From NCBI GenBank assembly GCA_023439545.1, contig JAEXNT010000063.1:1-24157 (forward strand): a stretch of DNA of 24,157 nucleotides. Direction: 5' to 3'. Within the stretch, counting starts at the first letter, position 1. Each line of letters opens with the position of its first letter. Shown here in pieces: positions 1-7,526 of this stretch. The DNA is from Bacillota bacterium. GTDB lineage: Bacteria > Bacillota > Clostridia > Acetivibrionales > DTU013. A model generated the notes under the pieces. The model saw only the letters and a program-made list of their open reading frames with translations. It made no database searches and had not been told where the DNA came from. A program made the position numbers and the translations under genes.

Positions 1-3000
1 ACAAGCGCCGCTGTCCTCAAGCATATATCTGATCCTCTCGCCCGGGTACGCGGGACTGATGGGCAGATAGGCCCCTCCGGCCTTCAGTATGGCCATTACT
101 CCGATGCTCATTTCGAGGGAGCGTTCGATCAGAATACCTACGACACTGTCTCTTTTGACTCCCTTTTCTCTGAGTGTCCGGGCCAGCCGGTTGGCCCTGT
201 CGTTCAGCTCTCCGTAGGTCAGCCGCCTGTCCTCGAATATCACGGCGGTCCGCTCCGGCGTTTTCTCCGCCTGCTCCTCGAACAGCCGGTGTATTGTCCT
301 GTCCTTCGGATATTCTGCCGAGGTGTCGTTAAATCCCGACAGTATCCGCTCCTTCTCCTCCTGCGACAGCATCTCTATCTCATCCAGCCGGATGCCCGGA
401 TTGGCGGCCACCTCCGACGCAATGCTTACAAAGTGCTCCGCCATCCTCTCCACTGTCTCCCGCTTGAAAAGCATCGTGGAGTATTCCAGTACGCAATTCA
501 GTCCGCCCAAGGAAGGCTCTTTATAGATGTCCAGCTTGAAATCCAGCTTTGACGTATTACTATCAATCGGGTAATGATTAAGGACCGCTTCACCGAATCG
601 TATATCCTTTATGGCTTCAAGCTGGTTATGAAATATCAGCATGGTATCGAATAGTGGATTTCTGGACGGATCCTGCCTCGAAACAACTTTATCCACCATC
701 ATGTCATATGGATATTCCTGATTTTCATACGCAGCTCGCATCATGCTTCCGGCCGCTTTAAAGAACTCCTCAAAAGAAAGCGACGTATCGAGATTCATCC
801 GTAACGGCAGGAAATTGTTGAACATGCCCACGACTCTTTCCACATCCGGATGCCGTCTGCCCGCAACCAGCGAGCCTACGGTAAGGTCCTCCTGTCCCGT
901 GTATTTCTGCAGCAGTATGAAATATATGGAGACCAGGAGATTGTTCAAGGTCTCGTTTCTTCGCGACGCAAGTTTCTCAAGCCCGGCGCAAAGCGATCCC
1001 GGAATGGAGAACCTTATACAGCTGCCTTTAAAGCTCCGTTTTTCCGGCCTTTTAAAATCGAGGGGCATGTTCATGGGAAGGGGCTCCTCACCAAGGTTCT
1101 TGAGCCAGTACTTTTCCTGTAATTGCATCCTTTCACTTGAAAGGGCTTCTTCCTGCCAAACAGCAAAATCTTTATAGTGGACGGTAACCTTGTCCAGAAC
1201 TTCTCCCCCATATATGCCCGATAATTCTTCGACCAGCACTGAGGTAGAGATTCCGTCCGATATTATATGGTGCATGTCCAGAAGCAGTATATGCCTGTCC
1301 TCAGCCGCTTTAACCAGCGTTACGCGAAAAAGCGGCGCTAAGGACAGATCAAAAGGCTTGATGCGTTCCTGCACGACCCGTTCAACGGGGTCTTTCGCAG
1401 CTTTAAAGCAGTCGGCCTGTCCGATAAGGTCCTTTACAGCTTTAAAGCAGTCGGCCTGTTCAACAGGGCCTTCCGCAATTTGGCAATATTCAAACTGCGA
1501 TTCGGCATTGTCATGAATTTTCTGTACGATCTGTCCTTCCACCATATGAAAGGAGGTTCGGAGCGCCTCGTGCCTGTTGACCAGTTCCTTCAGGGCGTCT
1601 GCCATACGCTTCGGATCCAGCCTTCCCAGCAGTTCAAAGGCTACCGGAATATTGTAAGCGGTATGTGCTTCCCCCGAATATTGCTGGACAAACATCCGCT
1701 TCTGGGCGGACGAAACAGGATAATATTCCTGCGACGCCGCGGGCCTGATCGGAACGAAGCCCTTTCGTTCCGAAGAGGAAATATACTCTGCCAGCTGCCT
1801 TATTGTAGTATTTTTCAATATCTCAGCCAGCGGAACTTCAACACCGGTTACCTTATGAATCCTTGAAGCAAGAACAGTGGCTTTCAATGAATGCCCGCCA
1901 AGCTCATAGAAGTTGTCATGGACACCTATCCGATCCGCGCCGAGAACATCCCGCCAGATGCGCTCGAGCTTTTCTTCCGTTTCATTTGCCGGAGCCTCGT
2001 AAGCCGTACCGGATTCACCATCGTCAACGCAGGCCGCAAGAGCCTTCATGTCAGTTTTTCCGTTTGGGGTCAGGGGCATTTCGTTTAAGAAATATATATG
2101 GGAAGGTATCATATAGGCGGGCAGCGTTTCTGACAAAAACGACCGTATTTCGGTTGCGTTTACTTCTCCTCCGGGCACGATATAAGCGCACAGCTGTTTG
2201 TTTCCGGTATTGTCGTCGCTTACGGCCACTACCGCTTCCTTGACACTGCCATGCGCCAGCATGCGGGCTTCAATCTCCCCAAGTTCCACTCTGAAGCCCC
2301 GCAGTTTGACCTGTCCGTCCAGTCTGCCGAGAAATTCCATATTGCCGTCGGACAGCCATCTCACAAGGTCTCCGGTTTTATAAACCATTCCGCTCGATTT
2401 GAAAGGATGCCTGATAAACCGCTCACTGCTGAGCTCCGGCCGGTTCAGGTACCCCCTGGCCACGCCGTCGCCCGATATGTACAGTTCGCCCGGGCAGCCG
2501 GGGGGCAGCAGCTTCATTTCACTGTCAAGCACATAAAGCTCCGTATTTGAAATCGGCTTTCCTATTGGAATAGTTCCCAATGCCGCATCGATCCTGTCTA
2601 CAGGATAATAGGCTGCAAAAACTGTCGTCTCTGTCGGACCGTAAACATGTACAAGCCTGCCGGGGCCTAGCGTGTCAAAGGCTTTTCTCACATGCGGCAG
2701 AGATACCCTTTCGCCGCCGAAAAGCACCTTCCTGACGCCTCTGAGACAGTCAGGATCAAGGTCGGCCAGCGTATTGAAAAGTGCTGTAGTAATGAAAAAT
2801 ACTGTAATCTTTTCCCGCCGGATGATTTCCGGAAGCCTCAGGAAATCAAGAACCGTCTCCTTTTTCAGCAGCACCAGCTTCGCACCGTTTAAAACCGCTC
2901 CGAATATGTCGAATGTGGAACCGTCGAAGGCAAAGTTAGAAAGCTGGAGAAGTATATCGGACGGGGTGAGCTCGATATAATTGGCGTCTCTTACAACCCT

Positions 3001-4944
3001 GCAAATGTTATAATGGGTGGTAAGCACCCCCTTTGGCACTCCCGACGAACCCGACGTATACATTACGTAAGCGCAGTCGCAGGATATGTTGGCACACGCC
3101 GGATTGCTTCCGGGGTACCCGGTTGTCACCTCGTTCATATTGTCCACCAGAAGCGTATCAATACCGCATTCCGTCTTGAAACCCTCCATGGAAGCAAAGA
3201 CCTTGTCCAGAACTTCCCTCTTGCAGATAAGCAGCCTTGCACCGGCATCTTTTATCATGCCTGCCGTCCTGTCCCCCGGAAACTCGGGGTCCAGCGGCAG
3301 ATAAGCTCCGCCCGCCTTCAGTATGCCAATAATGCATACAATCATTTCAAAGGACCGATCCACCATCAGCCCTACGACAGTATTAGGCCCGACCCCTTTT
3401 TCGCGCAGATTCCAGGCAAGTCTGTTTGCTTTCTCGTTCAACTCGCCGTAGCTCATTTCACGTTCTCCAAGCTTCAGGGCAACGGAGGCTGCATGCGCCT
3501 CCGCCTGCTCCTCGAATAGCACCTGCAGGGGTTTGTTTTTTGGAAAAGCCGTACTGCATTGATTCCATCTACTTAAAAGCAGATCCTTCTCCTCGTCAGT
3601 TGTCAATTCCAGTGAAGATAAGCTTTCAGAATATTTTGCCGTGATTTCATCGAGGATTTTTATATATTGTTTTGAAAGCTTTTCAATCGTACTGAACGTA
3701 AACATTTCAGAATCGTAGATAAATTTTATCCGGGTGTCGTCAAAGGGCATAATGGAAAGCACCAGACTGGAATTCGTCTTTTCATGGTTTTCGAAACCGG
3801 TAATCCTTAAATGTCCCCCGTCATTTCTAAGCTGCCTGTCCAGTGGATAATTCTCTATTGCAACCAGCGAATCAAAGAGCGTCCCGCTGCCGTCGAAAGC
3901 GCTGCACTCTCTGATATCCGGTAATGAAGAGTTCTCGAACTCCTCCATCTCCTTGAGTTTCTCATCTATCGCATGCAAAACGGAAATAATGCTGTCACGG
4001 GAATTTGATTTCACCCTGAGCGGCAGAGAATTGATCAGGAGCCCCACAATGCTGCCAATCCCTTTCAAGCTGCCTGCCCTTCCCGATACTACGGCTCCGA
4101 ATAAAACATCATTGCTGTTGTTATATTTCTGGAGAAGGATGCCCCATGCGGTGTAAAAAACAACTGCGGAGGTCAGCCCGTTTTCTCTGGCAAAGCTGTA
4201 AATTCTGTCGGCCAGCGCCCCCGGCAGGGTAATTTCAAGCTGTTCTGCCTTCCTGAGCTCTCCCTGCTTTCTGACGTCCGCCGGAAGCATTGTCTTCGTA
4301 TCGAACCCATTGAGATATTCCCTCCAGAAGCTATTCTGCCTCTCTTTATCCTGTCTTCTTGTCCATTTTATATAATCCTTGAGTTTGTATTTGATCACAG
4401 TGTTTTTGGGTTCTCTGCCCTCAAAAATATCGTTGTAGGTCTCTATGAACTCATTGATCATTATTCCGTTGCTCCATCCGTCATATAGAATATGATGGTT
4501 ACTTACAATCATCGCATATTCCCTGTCCGGCAGCCTGCAAAGCGTGACTCTGAACGGCGCCCTGCCGATATCGATGCCTTCGGTCCGATCCTTTTCCATG
4601 GCTTCAAGGATGATCTCCCGTTTACCGACATTATCGCCGTAAGAAAAATCTAATTCCCTTACCGGAATACTATAATCCCTCATGATGACCTGTACAGGCT
4701 GCTCAAGCCTGTCCCACCTGAAAACTGTCCTGAGAGATTCATTCATATCCGCAACAAAGTTCCATGCCTTAATAAGGATTTCCCTGTCCACGTCCCCTTT
4801 TAAAAACAACGCCAATTGCTCGAAATATTGTCCGCTCCCCGGTTCCTTCAAGTACTGGAACAGCATGCTTTCCTGCATCGGCGTGAGCGGCAGTATATCC
4901 TCGATAGTCCTTCCGGCGGCATTCACACTTCGGTCCAAAGCCAC
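1..4944 (-). CDS. Nonribosomal peptide synthetase, C-A-T-C-A..., 3' end outside window
   Basis: Multimodular synthetase, open through the left edge (about 1648 residues visible). Order: C1 (LTPMQ near residue 20, HHILYDG at 150-156), A1 (YTSGSSG near 630, YGPTE near 760), T1 (GGHSL, pantetheine Ser about 1019), C2 (HHIISDG at 1225-1231), then a second A domain cut after its LKAGGAYLPI motif. C1 opens with the LTPMQ-type motif of DCL domains, fitting an upstream epimerase, whereas C2 opens with an AQKRM motif typical of LCL. My manual alignment to GrsA gives an A1 code of D-G-F-F-L-G-V-V-F-K, one change from the published Ile code DGFFLGVVYK. The start is not certain. GTG at 4944 is in frame, TTG at 4938 has better spacing from the GGGGG ribosome site, and no in-frame stop separates them. 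It lies just downstream of the PP-loop gene in the same operon. C2 carries a 13-residue tandem duplication. Confidence 0.93.
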   Translation of the reverse strand, partial: MALDRSVNAAGRTIEDILPLTPMQESMLFQYLKEPGSGQYFEQLALFLKGDVDREILIKAWNFVADMNESLRTVFRWDRLEQPVQVIMRDYSIPVRELDFSYGDNVGKREIILEAMEKDRTEGIDIGRAPFRVTLCRLPDREYAMIVSNHHILYDGWSNGIMINEFIETYNDIFEGREPKNTVIKYKLKDYIKWTRRQDKERQNSFWREYLNGFDTKTMLPADVRKQGELRKAEQLEITLPGALADRIYSFARENGLTSAVVFYTAWGILLQKYNNSNDVLFGAVVSGRAGSLKGIGSIVGLLINSLPLRVKSNSRDSIISVLHAIDEKLKEMEEFENSSLPDIRECSAFDGSGTLFDSLVAIENYPLDRQLRNDGGHLRITGFENHEKTNSSLVLSIMPFDDTRIKFIYDSEMFTFSTIEKLSKQYIKILDEITAKYSESLSSLELTTDEEKDLLLSRWNQCSTAFPKNKPLQVLFEEQAEAHAASVALKLGEREMSYGELNEKANRLAWNLREKGVGPNTVVGLMVDRSFEMIVCIIGILKAGGAYLPLDPEFPGDRTAGMIKDAGARLLICKREVLDKVFASMEGFKTECGIDTLLVDNMNEVTTGYPGSNPACANISCDCAYVMYTSGSSGVPKGVLTTHYNICRVVRDANYIELTPSDILLQLSNFAFDGSTFDIFGAVLNGAKLVLLKKETVLDFLRLPEIIRREKITVFFITTALFNTLADLDPDCLRGVRKVLFGGERVSLPHVRKAFDTLGPGRLVHVYGPTETTVFAAYYPVDRIDAALGTIPIGKPISNTELYVLDSEMKLLPPGCPGELYISGDGVARGYLNRPELSSERFIRHPFKSSGMVYKTGDLVRWLSDGNMEFLGRLDGQVKLRGFRVELGEIEARMLAHGSVKEAVVAVSDDNTGNKQLCAYIVPGGEVNATEIRSFLSETLPAYMIPSHIYFLNEMPLTPNGKTDMKALAACVDDGESGTAYEAPANETEEKLERIWRDVLGADRIGVHDNFYELGGHSLKATVLASRIHKVTGVEVPLAEILKNTTIRQLAEYISSSERKGFVPIRPAASQEYYPVSSAQKRMFVQQYSGEAHTAYNIPVAFELLGRLDPKRMADALKELVNRHEALRTSFHMVEGQIVQKIHDNAESQFEYCQIAEGPVEQADCFKAVKDLIGQADCFKAAKDPVERVVQERIKPFDLSLAPLFRVTLVKAAEDRHILLLDMHHIISDGISTSVLVEELSGIYGGEVLDKVTVHYKDFAVWQEEALSSERMQLQEKYWLKNLGEEPLPMNMPLDFKRPEKRSFKGSCIRFSIPGSLCAGLEKLASRRNETLNNLLVSIYFILLQKYTGQEDLTVGSLVAGRRHPDVERVVGMFNNFLPLRMNLDTSLSFEEFFKAAGSMMRAAYENQEYPYDMMVDKVVSRQDPSRNPLFDTMLIFHNQLEAIKDIRFGEAVLNHYPIDSNTSKLDFKLDIYKEPSLGGLNCVLEYSTMLFKRETVERMAEHFVSIASEVAANPGIRLDEIEMLSQEEKERILSGFNDTSAEYPKDRTIHRLFEEQAEKTPERTAVIFEDRRLTYGELNDRANRLARTLREKGVKRDSVVGILIERSLEMSIGVMAILKAGGAYLPISPAYPGERIRYMLEDSGAC
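1382..1459. repeat. 39-bp in-frame tandem duplication inside condensation domain C2
   Basis: Two 39-bp units (1382-1420 and 1421-1459) share an exact 23-nt core at 1398-1420 and 1437-1459, with weaker matching before it. A third, diverged unit may follow at about 1460-1498. In protein the units read as successive 13-residue blocks each starting with Gln (QFEYCQIAEGPVE, QADCFKAVKDLIG, QADCFKAAKDPVE). They sit just before the PFDLS motif and the HHxxxDG active site of C2. The reading frame is kept. Confidence 0.9.
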
Positions 4945-4974
4945 GACCCCCTTTTCTGCTAAATTCAAAACAGC

Positions 4975-6243
4975 CTAATAAATAGCCGTCACATCATTCC
5001 TGTTATCCTTCCAATTGACATAGACTCTGGGAATGCTTCTCAAGTCTATCCCCAGGTATTCCGACTGCCCCTTCATTTTCAAGACCCTTGTCATAAGCTT
5101 GTCCATCGTCTCTTCCCCGAACATGCCCCAGCTGAACCTTGCCAGGTCCAATAGATTCGCTTTATCTCCGGCGCTGAAGTTATTTTCATCCAGGCTGTGA
5201 TCCACCACATAAAACAGCACGTCCCTGTATTCATCCAGAAGCCTTATCATTTCCTCGCGGGTAAGCTGCTTTTTGTGCGCAGCCTGATCCAATTCAAGCT
5301 GTTCGATGGTATCGTAATTATTTCGCAGGCCCGACGCATAGAGCTTTATGTATGAATCACAATCGTACCTGCACATCGAGATGTAATCCAACAGGTAGAG
5401 CAGTTCACAGTTTGTGTTGAGGCTTTTGAACTGTTTGAAGGAAATGCCCAGCTCCTCGAGCTTGTTAAAGCTGTACACCGGATCGTATTCAACAAAGCAC
5501 AGGGGCGACATGGACGTTGGATAGGGGCTGTTTATGATTTCTTCATAATCGTAACCGTAAATACTGTGCTTATATTCCCATCCCAGAGCGTCATTGATAA
5601 GGTCGTGCACCCTACCGAACGGCTTGACGCCATTTTTCATTCGCTGGCGCACCTGCTCCCCTTCATTGATGACCCCATACCCGCCCTGAGCGCTGTCCAT
5701 GCCGTCCACCACCAGCGGAATGCCGAGCTTCATGGCCAGCTTCACGCCGACCCATTTTGTGAAAAAGCCGCAAAGCTGGCAGCCTACCCACTCCGTCAGG
5801 CCGTAGTCATTCCCGTGGAGCAGGGAGTAAGCCATCCCCTTGTTAAATACCTTTTCATCTATGAAAAACTTGATAGCATGCACATTCAGCTTCTTTACGA
5901 TATCCTCCATGTTTTTTTTCGCAACATCGGTTACGAAGGGCTGAATCATGCTATAAGCAAGGACATTCATGCCATACTTGTTCTTCATGAGGTTCAGCAC
6001 GTAGGTGCTGTCTTTTCCGCCGCTGAAGTAAACAAGGACGTCGAAAACCTTTTTCTGCTTTTTAACATTCTCCAAAATACTCAGCATTCTGTTTTCAAGC
6101 AGTACCGCATTTTGCCTGACCATATCCTGTGTGATGTGGCTGCTTATCTGGCAGAACACGCACAGACCGTCGCTGCCGATGGTTACCTCCGGTACCCTGG
6201 AATGCAGTATGCACTTTTTGCATACGACCTTTTCATTGTTCAT
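4975..6243 (-). CDS. PP-loop ATP pyrophosphatase, N-acetyl-sugar-amidotransferase/AANH-like
   Basis: A 422-residue protein of the adenine nucleotide alpha-hydrolase fold. It has an N-terminal zinc-ribbon-like pair (C8xxC11 and C28xxC31), the PP-loop SGGKDS at 74-79, and a second CxxC at 155-158 (GCQLCG) followed by a VDGMDS segment. Relatives activate a carbonyl or nucleobase with ATP for attack by ammonia (WbpG-type amidotransfer) or sulfur (TtcA, ThiI, thioamide-forming AANH proteins). The gene sits between the transacylase (overlap 11 nt) and the second synthetase, so it very probably acts in the same pathway. Amidation or thioamidation of a peptide carbonyl is an inference; the substrate cannot be read from the sequence. 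No partner glutaminase or sulfur carrier is visible here. The stop is TAG, and the synthetase downstream continues in the same frame. Confidence 0.85.
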   Translation of the reverse strand: MNNEKVVCKKCILHSRVPEVTIGSDGLCVFCQISSHITQDMVRQNAVLLENRMLSILENVKKQKKVFDVLVYFSGGKDSTYVLNLMKNKYGMNVLAYSMIQPFVTDVAKKNMEDIVKKLNVHAIKFFIDEKVFNKGMAYSLLHGNDYGLTEWVGCQLCGFFTKWVGVKLAMKLGIPLVVDGMDSAQGGYGVINEGEQVRQRMKNGVKPFGRVHDLINDALGWEYKHSIYGYDYEEIINSPYPTSMSPLCFVEYDPVYSFNKLEELGISFKQFKSLNTNCELLYLLDYISMCRYDCDSYIKLYASGLRNNYDTIEQLELDQAAHKKQLTREEMIRLLDEYRDVLFYVVDHSLDENNFSAGDKANLLDLARFSWGMFGEETMDKLMTRVLKMKGQSEYLGIDLRSIPRVYVNWKDNRNDVTAIY

Positions 6244-7513
6244 TTGCTTCTTCCCCTTCCGATTTCAGCATTTCCACATATTGGACCAGCTCTTCCGTTC
6301 CTGCGCTTTCGCGGATATCATCCAACCATTCCTTCCGTTCACGGACCGGAACCTTTTTCACCCTGAATACCGAAGTCAGCATGTCCACAGCCCGGCGTAC
6401 CTCGTCGTACGACGGCGCCCTCTCTTCCTTCCCGAGGTCTGAAAGCAAAAGCTTGATCTCCCTTAAGGGCAAAACAACGCCGTCACGGTATTCCTCATTG
6501 TTCCAGTTCCTGTTCTGCGTGCAGACCGCGGCTTTTATGCACTGTGTAATGACCTCGCGTCCGGAAGAAAGGCGGCTGTCGGAAATTTCCCCGGAAAGTT
6601 TCTCTGCGTCTTCGTCATTGTCAAAGGAGAAGGCACGGATGCCGAGAATATTTTTAACGGCAAGCTTTTTCAGCACCTCGCCCGGACCGATTTCCACAAG
6701 CATTTTTATACTGCTTTCCTTCATGTATTCCATTGATTCCTGCCATCTGACAGGCTTTACCGTCTGTGACACAAGGCCGGAAATGATTTCAGGCCCGCCG
6801 CCAAAAGGCCGGGCGCTTACATTGGAAATTACCGGCCAGTCAGAAGGCTTGTAATCATATTTTTTTAATTCCGCGAGAAGCCTGTCCGCGGCAAACTGCA
6901 TCATCGGGCTGTGAAATGCGGCGCTTACCTTTAGGGGAAAAGCTTTTCCCCCCATGTCTTCAAGCCTTTTGCCCGCTTTCTCCACTGCGCCTCTGGCGCC
7001 CGATATGACGGTCTGCATAGGTGAATTATAATTTGATATGAATACCCGGCGCTCTGCAGCATTCATTTTCCGGCATTCGTCCTCGACAGTCTCCCGCGCC
7101 AATCCTATGACTGCCAGCATGCAGCCCTCGCTGCCCTCCGCCGCCTCCTGCATCAAACGGCCTCTTTCCCTGACTATTCTCAAGCAGTCCGAAAATCCTA
7201 TGCTGCCCGCACAGGTAAGCGCGGTGTATTCTCCAAGGCTATGGCCTGCCGATAGAGAAGGACGGATCCGGAACTCCTTCATAAATACCCTGAATGCGGC
7301 AACACTGGCCGTCAGTATCGCAGGCTGGGCATTTCCGGTTCTGGTCAGTTCCTCGATACCGGCTTCAATGCACATCCGTTTCATATCCATCCCAAAAATC
7401 TCGCCGGCCTCTTCGAATACTTGCCTTGCCTCGGCGTACCTTTCACAGAGCTTCCTGCCCATACCCGCGTATTGTGACCCCTGTCCCGGGAAAACAAGCG
7501 CCAGTCCTTTCAT
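6233..7513 (-). CDS. Malonyl-CoA acyl carrier protein transacylase (trans-AT), FenF/ItuD-like
   Basis: Transfers malonyl (or a related acyl) from CoA to a carrier protein thiol. The catalytic set is complete: GQGSQ at 10-14, nucleophile S92 in GHSLGEY, Arg about 117, and H201 in FHSPM. At 426 residues it exceeds the roughly 310 residues of FabD. The extra 110 or so C-terminal residues resemble the tail of the free-standing transacylases FenF and ItuD of Bacillus lipopeptide clusters (from memory, not aligned). ATG at 7513 is chosen because AGGAGG lies 7 nt upstream; GTG at 7519 lies 1 nt from it. The gene begins 13 nt after the first synthetase stop and overlaps the PP-loop gene. No ketosynthase is visible in the window, so its partner PKS module should lie to the left or elsewhere. 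Confidence 0.93.
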   Translation of the reverse strand: MKGLALVFPGQGSQYAGMGRKLCERYAEARQVFEEAGEIFGMDMKRMCIEAGIEELTRTGNAQPAILTASVAAFRVFMKEFRIRPSLSAGHSLGEYTALTCAGSIGFSDCLRIVRERGRLMQEAAEGSEGCMLAVIGLARETVEDECRKMNAAERRVFISNYNSPMQTVISGARGAVEKAGKRLEDMGGKAFPLKVSAAFHSPMMQFAADRLLAELKKYDYKPSDWPVISNVSARPFGGGPEIISGLVSQTVKPVRWQESMEYMKESSIKMLVEIGPGEVLKKLAVKNILGIRAFSFDNDEDAEKLSGEISDSRLSSGREVITQCIKAAVCTQNRNWNNEEYRDGVVLPLREIKLLLSDLGKEERAPSYDEVRRAVDMLTSVFRVKKVPVRERKEWLDDIRESAGTEELVQYVEMLKSEGEEANEQ

Positions 7514-7526
7514 TCCCACGCCTCCT

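Noticed and set aside
1480..1866. Plus-strand ORFs of 60-180 residues across 289-4978
   Set aside because: They are antisense to continuous NRPS domains with intact motifs and have no consistent ribosome sites.
5566..6366. 266-residue plus-strand ORF
   Set aside because: Lies opposite the PP-loop and transacylase genes, whose catalytic motifs are complete; His/Leu-rich shadow composition.
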